From positions 1,097,921-1,161,920 of the forward strand of contig NW_025064892.1 in NCBI RefSeq assembly GCF_019112545.1: a stretch of 64,000 nt of DNA. The letters are read 5' to 3'. The DNA is from Guyanagaster necrorhizus. Taxonomy: Eukaryota > Basidiomycota > Agaricomycetes > Agaricales > Physalacriaceae. Below, in pieces: positions 11,205-23,084 of this stretch. A model generated the notes under the pieces. It made no database searches and was not told the origin of the DNA. It worked only from the letters and a program-made list of their open reading frames with translations. Within the stretch, counting starts at the first letter, position 1. Each line of letters starts with the position of its first letter. A program made the translations under genes and the position numbers.

Positions 11205-14200
11205 GGTAGGGGGAGGGGGAAGAGAAGACAGGCAAGTTCAGTTGTCCCGTTTTCCGAAGATGCGACATTCACTGTCAGCACAGCACAGCACGGTGCCGTA
11301 GGAACTAAACACGGACGAACAACGTGTGGTGGCCAAATGGGGCCTGTAAGCCAACGATCTGATTGGAACGATAGAGCGTAGTAGGACGCGTCGATTTTTG
11401 GCCGGAATATGTCACCGTTTTAAGGAGGTTCGTTGCTGAAAGAACAGATGAAACGGACAGGATCTGTTCAATAATATCATCGGAAGAACCACCGGCGTAC
11501 GTAAGACGCGCCACGTTTTTTCGTCAACTAGTAACGGCATTGAACACTGTTGAAACGTCGATGGACTTTATACGCGCAGCCAAGCACAGTCAACGAACCT
11601 CCAGAAATATTGTTGCTATGCAATTCAATCGATGACGCCTTTCGACCCACTAGAAAATCCTGCCTCTTCAACTCTATAATAAAAAGATCCTTATCAATCC
11701 GCCAATTCACATAAAAATTGTCACACGACTCACTTAGCTCGACACGATTCCCACTTTCTTCGACGAGAATAAGTGCGATGTTGCAAGTCGAGTTATCGGG
11801 TGCCGAGCTAGTCGAACCCTCCTCGAAATCCTAATTCATTGCTCCGGGACTCCGATCTTGCCCACCTGCGTATTCCCATTGGTGCCTAGCTTCGACCGTT
11901 GTCCATGTCGTTGCCACCATCCGTGAGGAAGCCTCCATTTGCAATGCCTGACAGACGAATCTTCAGACTCTTCCAAGCGCTCGGTTACCGTGCGAGGATC
12001 GCGTCAGTCATTCTGGTCCCCCACCCCAAAGGCAAGAAAGAGCCACTGCTTTGCTTTTGGGCAGCTTCTCTGTCCAGCACTGATTAATCTCCGCAACTTG
12101 ACTTGGGGACAAAACATCCGAGCCTGGCCACTTACGTTGGAAAACTACCCAGAAACCTATATTTATGTGCGTTAGTTATGTGGTCATACACTCCCGCCTT
12201 TGTCTTCTTCTCTCCTGTAGAGTGTCGACGCTGCATGGTCGGCGCTGTGTCATGAATCTCTCGTCGTTGCCACCTACTGCGCATTGATAACGAAGCATAT
12301 TCGTGTCCCAGCTAGCAGTTATATGCGCTTCGGAAATTCGGAACTCGTACCATCCGTTTACGTGTTTTGAACTAGGCCTTTTGTACGAGCAAACGCCGGT
12401 GTCGAACTCGAAGTCATAGAGATGGTTATGGAGAAAGATAGGTAGAGACTGTCTCTCCTACTGCGCTTCTGACTCTCAGGGGTTGGGTGCCCAAAAAGGA
12501 TTGATATCTCACTGAGATTTAACCGTCATTTTTGCAGCTATTTTTTTTATCTAATAAAATCTCTACTGGCTCGCCCCGAAGAATATTGCCTGTATTACAG
12601 CTCTTTACATACAAAGACATAGTCTCGTAAGTGACTCAACGATCCGTATGAAGATAAGTCGTTCACTCGATGTAGAATCCACTGCATTCTGATCAGGAAA
12701 GAGGGGACGAGCGGTATTTGAAAAAAGTGATGGCTGTACATCCAGACTTGGAATCTACTCTCACCAACAGCGTCGCGTCGTCCTTCTGCTGTTTCAAACG
12801 GCACCCATAAACTCTCCCCTCCCACATTTCCATCTACGAAAAGGAGACTATCCAAGAGGCCTTCAGAGTTTCGGTCCTCATAGCCATCCCCTCCTCCTCT
12901 CCTTCTAATGCAGAAATGATACAGTCCTTCGAGCTCGTCCAGGATAAGAGGCACGGTGTCTTGTCTTTTTTGCTTATCGCTCCATCCCTTTTCATACATT
13001 CATCCGCCATAGCAATCAGGCATATTTCGCTCTCAAAGCTCTTAACGGACATCATTGCACTCAATATGCCGCAAATGGCGTCAGTCATTACAATGCATTC
13101 CAGTGGTTTGAGGATGCTGCTGCCTGATACCCTCGTTCTCTCTTTCTGTTTGTCACCCGCGAGCCTTGAGAGCTTCAATTATCATTGTCCTCTCGAGTCG
13201 GACCTGAAGGCAGAGATACGCGCACTAATCTACATCTTCCATCTCCCAATCTGCTGCTGCTGCTGCTACAGTGCTTGATTGAGTAAGGAATTAGGTTCAT
13301 TCGACTTCCAAGCATAGGTCCAGCTTTTCAAGCACCAGCGTTTGGCCTTCCATGAAGTCCCTGATGTTTCTGAAGGGGTATCGGAACGTCTCGGTCTGAT
13401 CACTCGGCGCTAAAGATTAAGATGTCTCGATACATACCGTCTACAGGTAGAGTGATGAGCAGAAAATCACGGAATTGGGCCTTTCTAGCATTTCTGATGA
13501 CTTTTTCAAACTTTTTCTGAAGCTCTGCATTTCCTATGACCCTTCGCAGCTTGAGCCATCTGTCGCAAGAGCTAGTTGTGACGCGGAATTCGACCCACGT
13601 AACTTTTCATCAAACACGAAAAACGCCGTTAAATATGAGCTCCAGCAGTTCATCCCCTGTAGAAATCTCACTCGCACACGCGATCCGGCCCTTGACGTCA
13701 ACGGAAGGACACGTTTCCGACATTTGGGTTCTTCCAGTCGGACCTCGTGCCTTCTGATATTTTTACCGAGGGTTTCGATAGGACTTGGTTACTTATGTAC
13801 CAGGGAACTTTGCCAAGGGATACACGGACTACCCTTTTGCATCGACGTCCAACTTTCTGCGTCTGTTTAGGCGCTGTTATGCAAAGCGAATATCAGACCC
13901 AGCACGTGGCCGTCACTATCCTAGGCCAGTGGCAATTTACTATGCCGCCTTACTCCACGCGCTCGTAGTGCTCCCAGACGTTGCCGTTTATACTTTATGA
14001 GTATATTATGACGCGTCCATACCTGGAATACCTCTGAAGAGCATCAGCACCGCGACACCTCACTTTGTGACATCTACTAATGCATTCAAACGAGAACAAT
14101 CCCCGTACTTCACCAGGATCCTTTCAGCATGTACTTGGCAGATGTGTACGTATCGAAATCAAGCCTACGTCATCTTTCCCTGTAGAAGGGGTCAAAACTC

Positions 14201-14493
14201 ATGATGTTGCAGCTGATCGTGAACAGACAGAGTCGACTGGAGGTTCATTCCAGCCTGACTCTGACAGCCACATCTGGTTTCTTCCCCTGTCAGTGGATAT
14301 TGACGGGGGGGCCGGATATCGACAACTAGCGACATCTGGCTCCGAGAAGCACGCTCGGTAAGGACCGTTCAAGCTTCACAGGTGCCTGCACTAAATGAAT
14401 TGGGGCTTCGTCTTCTCGCCACTTGGAGGAAATGGAAATAAGTGGACACCACTACATAAATACCGAGAGCCTTGCCTGCCACCTGCATTCACC
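11205..14493. other. 3.3-kb stretch without a supportable gene
   Basis: Upstream of KRE6 and of the intact MFS gene, so it contains both promoters. A minus-strand open stretch at 12595-13178 (containing DTVPLILDELEGLYHF) and a plus-strand one at 13785-14000 look mildly protein-like, but I recognise no family and no clean exon chain. (CTG)5 lies near 13252-13266. Confidence 0.45.
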
Positions 14494-16420
14494 ATGAGCT
14501 CTTCAGGTCCGACGAAGGACTTTGGGTTAATCCCTATTCCTCAAAGACTCTGCTACGATGCAACGCGGCCGTTTCCTGAATTCGGTATCGGCCTCAACCT
14601 ACTTTTCGCATTTGCGTGTACTTTTGGTAACCATCTACTGTTCTTATACTGTGCTCCTGACGCTCATCTATGGCCCTTGTAGTTGTGGCGAATCTGTATT
14701 ACTGCCAGCCATTGCTAAGTATGTCCAGGCGTACTTGAACTTCCGATAGCTAAAACACTCCCTAGTTCAGTTTTCCGAGTATTTTGGCGTGTCGTATCTC
14801 GATTCCTCGAGGTCAGCTTATATCTTCTTTGTATAACGATCATTTCTAACCATTTTTTCAGAGCGCCCACTATTCTTCAAGCTGGGTTCGATTTTTGATG
14901 CTTTCAAAGTGGGCGCCTGACACCCACGACAGATACGTCCTAGGCCTCTTCTTCCTAGCGCCTCTAGGTGACCTGCTCAGGCGCCGTCAATTGATCCTTG
15001 GTCTCCTCCTCTGTTCCACCGCTCTCACACTCTGCCTTGCCCTCGTCCACAACTGGACCGCTTTCCTCGTTCTCTCCTTCCTGGCAGGCACGGTTAATAT
15101 CGTGCCACAAGTTCTCCTCCCCCTAGTAGCGGACGTGGCTCCTCCCTCCAGACGTCACTTCTTTATATCCATTGTTGTCTCTGGGCTCATCATGGGGCTC
15201 TTGGTCGCGCGGGTCTTTGCTGGGATCATAGCCCAGTATACAGACTGGCGGATAGTGTACTACTTTGCGGTGGGTGTACAGGTAGTAGTGTTGGTTGCAT
15301 GTTACGCGATGATCCCGGATTATCCAGCAAAGACGGGGAACGACCTGATATATTGGGAACTTCTAGTGTCAATGATGAAGCTCGCAGTGGGGGAGCCGCT
15401 GTTGATTCAGGTCAGCTGTCTTCGTCTGTCCCCGAGGCTTTTTACGTTTTCACTGATTCTTGAACTACAGTCATGTCTAGCGAACCTACTTGCAGCAGCG
15501 GGCTTCTCGAATTTGTGGGTCACGCTGACGTTCTTGCTGGGTGGTCCACCGTATAATTACTCCACGTGGGTGCCTGTTTGTCGTGCAGGGACAGGAATTA
15601 ACGATCCCTCTTGTACCAGCCTGATAGTGGGACTTTTTGGACTTGTAGGAATCACTGGCGTTTGTATGACGCCGCTTGGTGGGGGCGACTCATGTTTTTG
15701 TGGCTTGTTCGATCTTACAGCCCGTACAACTAGCAAGTCTGTTCTTCGATAAGCTGCATCCATGGCATGGCTCGGTGTTGGGCTGTATAGTTTATGGTTG
15801 TTTCCAGAGTCTCCTGGTGGGCGCGGCCGGGATTCATATTGTTCCTGTCTGTACCATCACAAACTTCAGTGATCTTGGGGACATCGTACTAATCTCTGAA
15901 GCAAGGTCGTTTTGGCTACAGTAGGTATAGATGTCTTTTGCCGGATTCTACAAGTCTCCCTTCAGATGTCAATACTCAGGTGAGGTTCTCTTTATCCTGT
16001 GACTTTTTGCTGATTTAGGAATTTGTCTAGCATTTCAGTGGATGCTAGTGCTCGATTAAATTCCCTGTCCCTGATATCGGTAAGACGGCGACCTTCTCGT
16101 TCAGTTGTTCCACTGATCTGAATCCCTGGTAGGTCTTCCTTGGTCAAGTGATGGGCGCGGATGTTGGTTCGCGTGTATTTCTGACAGCTGGATGGCGAGC
16201 CGGGGCAGGGTTATCACTGGGATGGACTGGTATCTGCCTCGTCTTACTTCTCGTACGTGGACCACATTGTAGGCGCAACACCTGGTTCGGATACGAAGGC
16301 GGGCTTGGGATGAGGAAGAGTGCTGAACCGATGCATGAACAGTCAGAGACCGGTGAGAAAGGAAGCACCGCAAAGGACAGCTCGGATAAAGGTCCAGAAG
16401 TCGCCTCTATTTCTACATAA
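14494..16420 (+). CDS. MFS transporter, 464 residues, 11 exons
   Basis: Major facilitator superfamily membrane transporter; substrate unknown. Exons I resolved: 14494-14626, 14683-14718, 14766-14811, 14862-14885, 14933-15410, 15471-15565, 15620-15678, 15734-15846, 15906-15979, 16031-16079 and 16133-16420. Together they give 1,395 bases and an unbroken frame. The loop between helices 2 and 3 reads LGDLLRRRQL, the family's GDRxGRR-like motif. Twelve hydrophobic segments follow, with LSFLAGTVNI and YTDWRIVYYFAVGVQ. The tail is polar and cytosolic. The start was chosen because MSSSGPTKDF matches the paralogue at 6056. That paralogue is dead, so this is the surviving copy of the pair. Confidence 0.92.
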
Positions 16421-16476
16421 ATACCTTATTATCCATCACTGGGTAGAGATATATTCAAGGCGAAAAACAGTCTTCC

Positions 16477-17116
16477 TTATGCGTGATGAAACTGGGTATG
16501 TATTATCATATTCAACGAGCACATCAGCGCATTTCCCGATCCTATATCGTCACCTCCGGGGTCTAGCGTACAAACTCTTGTGCGGAAGGAATTGTTCCCA
16601 CAACAATAGGAAATGAATTTACTATGAAGCAAACGCAAAATAACACGAGGGATTTGATCCTCGTGAGGCAAGAAGCTGAGAATGAGCAATATTATACAGC
16701 GATCGTCCGGATAGTAGTAGATCATACACACCAGAATTCCATAGATTAATACTCCCAACGACAGCGCATCAGAGAGATGGGCGATTCCGAACTGAAGGGG
16801 TTCTTGATATGAATTCTGAAGCTAAACAATGCGACGACATTAGAAAACAGACGAAAAGAGAAGAATCGACGATAAACACACAGAACAGCATCCACGCGCG
16901 CGAATAGTTCCTCGTCGATGGCTTTTCATTCGTAGTAGGGCTCTGAGCTCTGAAAAAAGGTACTTGTGGACGGCGATGCAGAGGAAGTGGGTCACTGCCT
17001 AGCATCGTGAATTCTGCTTGATCAACCCATTCATCACGCGGCTGCGGTGGCATCAAGGACCAGCGAGGATTCGCCTTGAACGCTGTGGTAGAGATTCGTC
17101 TTGCTATCAAGGACAT
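16477..17116 (-). CDS. small hypothetical protein with mitochondrial-type N-terminus
   Basis: Exon 1 encodes MSLIARRISTTAFKAN, a basic amphipathic start that resembles a mitochondrial presequence, then PPQPRDEWVDQAEFTMLGSD and a Pro-rich stretch. An intron with donor GTGTTT and acceptor CTTCAG joins it to NSYQEPLQFGIAHLSDALSL followed by a hydrophobic segment (GVLIYGILVCMIYYY). The family is not recognised. An alternative start lies six codons upstream at 17134. The 3' end after the membrane segment is uncertain and may be spliced differently. It converges on the MFS gene with a 56-bp gap. Confidence 0.5.
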
Positions 17117-18160
17117 GGTGGTAGGGAGTAACATGAATAAATTTGAAATTGGAACGCTACAGTGCTTATGTGTGCGGAGGTTCGGCCCGATAATCCTGTC
17201 AAGTAAGTGCTCAAAGTATTGCTTTCTGTCTCATCTAGTAAGTGAGGATGATATCACAGGGCTTTCTATAGAAAAATAAGTGTAGCACATCTCGTTGCCG
17301 TAAGAATGTCGTGATGAGCTGTAGAAACAATTCTGGTCTGGTCGGAGGGCCGGAGGCCTCGGTCCGGCCTCATTTTTTTTTTTGATCACATCGATAATTT
17401 AATAGACTCACTTCACTGATCTTCACGGATTATTTCTTGTAACGCGCCCTGTTGTCCCAGAAGCTCCCTAGGTACAGTGGTCGTCTGCTACTCGTCGTGG
17501 CGTAAATAGCGCATCTGCGTCAACGACGCTTGTCGCCGAAATCTGGACGTTGTGCCGTGTTTTTTCCGGAGAGAATCGATATCGACAATATTTCGCTTAA
17601 CACTTGTCTTTTGGGCGTCAGCACACGAATCAAGACGATTGCCGTATCACAATGACGTTTCTGGGTGTGCGAGGTCAGCCAAAACGTTACTCGTGGCTAG
17701 GCTTCGCTGGCAGCATATTCAGAGACCGTGTCCATTAGCAACCGTCCGGACAAGTGGGAGACTAGGTTTTATCCAAGGGAAATCAGCAGATTTTCTGATT
17801 TTCCACCCGAATATTTTGGCGTTGTCGACAAGCGCTAACTCTCTGCCTAGAACGTTCGGAAGGGTCACGGAACTATAACGCCAAGTTCCCCACACTGTGA
17901 TAACGATTCCTCCATGTGGAAGGCAGCCTGTTTATAACCCTCCTTACCCTCCCGAAATGGCACGATGTTCGACTGTATAGATTCCGTACGTGACGTGGTG
18001 AATGTGGCGCCATGCAATTACCACACATTCAACGCGACCCTGAAGGTCCGTATGTTAAGTGTGTTTTCATCCACAACATAGTATGATAGGAGTTGAGGTG
18101 CGCACGTCTCTAGGCTTAACGTGTAATATTTGGCTAACGAAAGATGCGCAGTTAGCTACA
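17117..18160. other. intergenic stretch containing a GC hairpin and T-tract
   Basis: It holds the promoters of the small minus-strand gene and of the F-box gene. A GC-rich hairpin followed by a T-run sits at 17348-17382. A 108-codon open stretch at 17552-17878 has no recognisable features and is not called. Confidence 0.5.
17348..17369. repeat. inverted repeat GGCCGGA/TCCGGCC followed by T11
   Basis: Arms 17348-17354 and 17363-17369 are perfect 7-mers around the loop GGCCTCGG. TCA and then eleven T follow. It looks like a Pol III terminator or a poly(A)-tailed insertion read backwards. No transcript is known from the sequence alone. Confidence 0.6.
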
Positions 18161-19798
18161 ATGCCCACCGATACGAAGACAATACCCCTTTGCAATCAAT
18201 GCTCCGCATCATTTATCTCCCCCCCGCACCCTATCCCATTCCCTCTTCACAACGCTCTTCGCACCGGTCAAGAAATGGACTCGGAAAGTACTGCATCCAT
18301 ACACAGAGTGATCCCGTCCTTGTACTCAAGGCTGTCCGACTACAATGCCGAAATTTCTCGACTTGAGAGCATCCTGGTTCAGCTCAGACACGGTCGGGAC
18401 GAGCTGAGCCTTTGCCTCGATGCATGGGAGTCCCGCTTGGCCCCCGTTCGTCGGCTGCCCGTAGAAATTTTGACGAATATTTTCAAGGACGCATGTAGCC
18501 CGATGCCAACATCCTCGTATTTCCCGGACGGCGATGCCGTTCGAACCCTCATCATCACTCCCCTTCGTCTCGCTTCAGTATGCTCATTTTGGCGGAGTAT
18601 CACACTCTCTACCCCAGAAATGTGGACATGTGTATACGGGCATGCAAATCAGGCAGACGTCAGTCAGGCACTGTGTAACATTATCAGCCTACATCAAGAT
18701 CGTTCCTGCTCCCGTCCCTTATCCATCTTCATTTCTGCATTATTTTCAAACCAATCCACGCGCCAAGCTGTCGAAAGGCTCGGACGCAATTACAGAGTCT
18801 TTGACAAGCTCTTCGCTGGGGGCTTGGATCTGGCGAGATGCCGCAGGCTGGTGTTTGACATTGACCCATTCAAAGTGTTGCGCTCCCATCTCAACCTTTC
18901 CGATGAGCATAGCTTCGTATGGCCATCACTAGAATGTCTCGATCTATCTCAACAGGGTGCTTGGGCCGAGCATTCATACCCTTGCACGTTGTTCGAGAAG
19001 GCACCGAAACTGCGAGAACTTCATCTTAAAGGAGGGAACGTGTCGATCGCAGGGTATGTCCTACCGATACATCAGATCCAATCACTTACTCTCCATGAAT
19101 ACCCATCGGAATACATCTCCTACTTGCTGAGGTCTTGTGTCAACCTCCGGCACCTCACGTTGTCTCATTGGGATTCTAGTGGACGGACTCGAGGAGCATC
19201 CTCCGTGCTTCGGTGTCTACGGTCTCTTATTGTGGTTCGCTATGGGGTATCCGGTTTCCTCGAGACGTTCGAACTGCCGGCGCTTACGCATCTTGTGTTG
19301 GATACGAATATCTGTACGGACGAGTTATACAAGAATGTTGATCCAGGCCTTTTTTCCCTCTATTACCAGTCCATGGTCTGTCGTTGCGCAAAATCCCTTG
19401 CGAAGCTCCGATCCTCTCTTTCTCATCTAACTTTGAAAGATCTTCCCTTCGACTCTAAAATGGTTGTTGAATTTCTCTTCAGGGTTCCCAACCTCAGGCG
19501 ACTTTCTATCATTGAAAAGAGGGAATCGGCGAGTTTCTTCACGCTCGACCAGCACTTGATGGATAACCTCTCGAAACCCGAGATTTTACCAGGGCTCGAG
19601 CGACTTGATCTTGCTTGGTCAAAAGACAACGTAGATCTCGATGAGGGTGCCATAATGAGGATGTTGGAATATCGAGTGGATAGGATGATGCTGAAGTCTG
19701 CGGTTATTGGACCACGAGATGGAGGCGAATTGCTGAACGATACGGTAGTTCGGATGCAGGAGATGAGAGAACAAGGAATAAATGTTACGGTATGGTAA
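18161..19798 (+). CDS. F-box-like protein with leucine-rich C-terminal region
   Basis: An adaptor-type protein expected to bind Skp1 in an SCF ubiquitin ligase. The start at 18161 (MPTDTKTIPLCNQC) was chosen because related mushroom proteins begin with a CxxC segment; 34 codons upstream stay open, so 18059 is possible. Then come a coiled coil (about residues 45-85, YNAEISRLESILVQLRHGRD), the F-box core PVRRLPVEILTNIFKDAC and LASVCSFWRSITLSTPEMW (about 95-155), and irregular leucine-rich repeats (LRELHLKGGN, LRHLTLSHWD, LRRLSIIEK) to the end. It is a single exon of about 545 residues. The large F-box family in mushrooms is mostly of unknown target. Confidence 0.88.
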   Translation: MPTDTKTIPLCNQCSASFISPPHPIPFPLHNALRTGQEMDSESTASIHRVIPSLYSRLSDYNAEISRLESILVQLRHGRDELSLCLDAWESRLAPVRRLPVEILTNIFKDACSPMPTSSYFPDGDAVRTLIITPLRLASVCSFWRSITLSTPEMWTCVYGHANQADVSQALCNIISLHQDRSCSRPLSIFISALFSNQSTRQAVERLGRNYRVFDKLFAGGLDLARCRRLVFDIDPFKVLRSHLNLSDEHSFVWPSLECLDLSQQGAWAEHSYPCTLFEKAPKLRELHLKGGNVSIAGYVLPIHQIQSLTLHEYPSEYISYLLRSCVNLRHLTLSHWDSSGRTRGASSVLRCLRSLIVVRYGVSGFLETFELPALTHLVLDTNICTDELYKNVDPGLFSLYYQSMVCRCAKSLAKLRSSLSHLTLKDLPFDSKMVVEFLFRVPNLRRLSIIEKRESASFFTLDQHLMDNLSKPEILPGLERLDLAWSKDNVDLDEGAIMRMLEYRVDRMMLKSAVIGPRDGGELLNDTVVRMQEMREQGINVTVW

Positions 19799-19966
19799 AT
19801 TTGGGGGCATCGACCCTGTAATTACCAGTGTAACTTGAATATTTGGGTTTGTATGCCACTTTTTGTTGGTTATGGCGCATTTGTCAGCATGTCGGTATAT
19901 TCCGCACTCTTCAACGTTTCAATCGCGACCACCAACTAGGCCCTCAGCAAGGTTTGCAATGGTTTT

Positions 19967-20685
19967 CTATTTTACGGGCGGACTTGATACTATTCTTTCC
20001 AGCGTGCATTTTACTACTCTTTTTTCTCCTCTTATGCTAGCCAAATGGTCCTGTTCGCGGTCGTAACATAGAAGCCAACATCCCTCGCTTTCCTCCATCA
20101 CCGCAAAGCCCTCCCAGCCCTCGAACAACAACCATTCTTGGTTCTCTGTCCAGTCCCAGGGCCCTACCATGTGAGGAAGACTCTGTGTCTTGCCTCCATG
20201 CTCGACCAACAAAGTATCTTTGTTCACATATATCCAGTTCAGTTCCGGTGGGTCTGGTCTGATGGTGCTGACAAGCCCTCGCGGCTTATCGTTCCAAGGG
20301 TAATCGACATAGAACCCACTGAATCCATGCCCATCCTCGAATTTCCGCTGCGAAGAATCCTGATCATCAAGATACAGCTGCAAAATATTCAGTTTCTCAG
20401 CGGAGAATTATAGCTAGGCGGACGTACCTTTCGATCACGCAAGACTACCTGCTTGCCTTCCACCTGGTCCTTTAACGGCGAGTCCTCGCTGCAATGCGCT
20501 ATGAGGGTGAACTTTTTCAGTCGAGGGTCATCTGGATCAGGTGGCTTTGCTGGTTTTGATGCCGCCTTCCCTTGCTGTTGAGCACCAGCACCTTGCGCGA
20601 TGCTGGCAACAGAGGCAGCTACTCCAGATGCCGCCAAGGGTATGGCAACGCCGCCTGCTGCGATACCGATAACGCCCAACACCAT
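19967..20685 (-). CDS. conserved fungal protein of unknown function, 222 residues
   Basis: Two exons (20685-20428 and 20377-19967) join in phase 0 across a 50-bp intron. The N-terminus is Gly/Ala-rich and hydrophobic (VLGVIGIAAGGVAIPLAASG), possibly a membrane anchor. A Pro-rich linker leads to a compact domain with PRLKKFTLIAHC, QVVLRDRKLYL, GLVSTIRPDPPELNWIYV and VGPWDWTENQEWLLFEGWEG. I have seen this domain layout in fungal proteins labelled hypothetical, but no function is known to me. The gene converges on the F-box gene with a 168-bp gap. Confidence 0.8.
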
Positions 20686-21095
20686 CTCAGCGATGGCTAG
20701 TGACTGTTCGAGCTCAGTGCAAATTAACTGCCGTCAGCCTTCTTCGCGGTCGTATATGATGACGTCACTCAACATGAACAAATAGATCTTATCTTATCTT
20801 GACGCGAACCTTCAAGCTCGAGGGAGAACTGTCAGGATCTCTCTGGACTGATCCGTTATGTTCCTTGTCGAATTTTACTCCTTTAAATGAATCCCTCACA
20901 TCTCTCCCGCCTCAAAGTTATCTTTTCGACGCTTTGGAAGAATCATCTCGAATTAATTATGACTACTCTATGAATCTGCTGTCGTCAAAATCCTGAGATT
21001 GGCCGCGAGAGATCAATAAGCTTCCTACCAACGAGATATGTATTGGTTCTTGTCACTATTCTACATCTTTGTAATGGCAGATCGCCCGCACAGCA
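20686..21095. other. intergenic, nothing recognised
   Basis: It separates the 5' end of the conserved unknown gene from the 3' end of the CFA-synthase-like gene, both on the minus strand. I see no element beyond promoter space. Confidence 0.55.
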
Positions 21096-23084
21096 TCAAT
21101 CGCAAGGGACGGAGACAAATTCCTGTGCAGAGCGTAAGTCGGTGATTTGTGAGCAGGGTTGCGGGTGCCACTTACGGGACGCATGAATGTGAAGTGGTGC
21201 ATTGACGTATATGCACGAGCATACCCAACTTCTGCGTACACCCACAGATATTCCCACTTGCGTTTAAAGGCCTCCAGGGCGCCTGGCACTCTCAATAGCT
21301 GTGGTTGGCTTTTCGCCAGTGAAGCCATAAGTTCTTCATTCCCCCAGTTCCGCGAAAAACGCCTAACGCTCTCGCCGTCAGAATGGAATAACAAGGATCA
21401 CACGGAAAGTCCCACCTTCCCCATTCGCGCAGTGTTCGAGGGTAATCAAAAGAAAATCACGTCAAATAAGAATGCCTTGTATGTTGTACGAAAAAGGGAG
21501 TACTCACGGGATCCAAAATTTTCTACGCTCTCGACGGTGAGACTTCCTTTAGTTGCAGCTTCAGCAACCTGCAGGAAATATGTAGCAGAAGGAATAAAGG
21601 AGTTGGGCCACTGATATCGTCTAGCATAGTCATCAGGTCTTCATGGAAGAATGAGTACGACGCAGACGTAGATTACACCGTTGCTTACTGAAGAACTTTA
21701 AAACGCCACTCGGGCTGGGTTGTGGCCGTGATTACAGCCGCAGCACGATGACGCTTCAGCGCCCAGTCAAGAAGCTTGAAAAAGCTCCCGAGGTGCATCG
21801 CGCCGACTGCCTATAGGGTCTATTGTCGAGATGGTTACATAGACTCGAGCGGAACGTTGACCGACCTCCACCATTTCGACGCTGATAAACGCGTCAAATG
21901 CGTGTTCGAAATCACCTGGCATGTTCCGGTAGTCCAGCAGGTGGACACGCACACGATCTTGCAATGATAGCGCGGCTACCCTTTGTTCCGCAACCGCTTT
22001 TTGATTGACAGAGAGTGTCAGCGTATCTACTTGGCATCCCATTTTCGCGGCCTCGTTGTTATCAGCCAGTTGGTACGGTTATTAACAAATGTGCGAACCC
22101 ACCTCAATTGCAAGAGCACCCCAACCGGTACCGAATTCCAGTAGACGATCTCCAGGACGGAGCCGAGCCTTGCTTATCAAGTTGCGGATCTTGTAGAGTT
22201 GCGCTGCTTCCAAGTCTCCCTCCTGCCATTCGCTCGTTAGATCTCCGCGAACGCCGCCAGCGCTCTCAGGCCAGATTGCACAGGAGTAAGTCATGTCGCG
22301 ACTCAGGAAAGACTATTCGAGAGGTATGAGAGACAGCGTCGAGTAGACGTTGCGATACTCACTTTGAAAAATTCATTGTCGACCTCGTAGCCGGTTACCT
22401 ACATTGAAGTAAACCGAAGAGCGAGATACATTCATAGTAATAAACGCATACGACGTTTAGTTTGGCATTACCCAAGGACTGACCGAGAAAACATATATAC
22501 AAAGACGAAAAAGCGACCGAGCAGCGATTCCAAAAAGACGAAAGCTCGCTGAGATGAGTGCGATTATCCAGCCATAACTAAATCGATATCAGGCGTGCAC
22601 GTGCCGATAAATGTAAAGAGACGGACATTAAGTGCCCTTCTGAGGCTGCTGGCTTCAAATTCTCCGTTCATATAAGCCTCAGCGACTGAATAAGAGCACA
22701 GTTAGATGACGGAGGGGTGACCCTTGGCTAAGAAAAACTTACAGCCAAGGTCATGACTGAGGTAGATCCGAGTCCAGAAATTGGGAGATTTTACCTGGAA
22801 GACGACGGAATCTGCGTCTTCGTCAAGGATTAAGTTGCCGAACCGGTAAGAATCTCCCTGGTCGAAGATGACGAGTGAACCCCGACGGAGACCTTGGCTC
22901 AGGGAAGATAATAGAGCGGCCTTAGCTGTCAGAGCATCACGACATTAGATAGAGTGGTAGATACAGTTGTAAGTTTCTCACCATATGCGGCTAAAAGCCA
23001 AGAGAATGACGGACGAGATAGAAGTGATTTTCCATTAAATGTTAATGAAGAAGAGTCTGACGCAGAAAGGACTTTAGATGCCAT
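21096..23084 (-). CDS. cyclopropane-fatty-acyl-phospholipid synthase-like methyltransferase
   Basis: SAM-dependent enzyme of the mycolic acid/cyclopropane synthase family, expected to add a methylene or methyl group to an unsaturated fatty acyl chain. About ten exons join in frame. Order: MASKVLSASDSSSL start, RRGSLVIFDQGDSYRFG, WTRIYLSHDLG, ALNLWLDNRTHLSELSS, GQSLGNAKLNV, the catalytic-site motif MTYSCAIWPE, SAM site RLLEFGTGWGALAIEV, LLDYRNMPGDFEHAFDAFIS with VEMVEV (conserved Glu), GAMHLGSFFKLLDWAL, RYQWPNSFIPSATYFLQ, and FKRKWEYLWVYAEVGYARAY near the end. The last exon ends EFVSVPCD, stop at 21096-21098. One donor (GTCCGT before a CGATTTAG acceptor) is weak, but only it gives the family sequence. 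Fungal members can also make methyl-branched lipids, so the product is uncertain. Confidence 0.88.

Noticed and set aside
17341..17385. Bacterial-type intrinsic terminator
   Set aside because: The host is a fungus; the hairpin plus T-run is reported only as a structure of unknown role.
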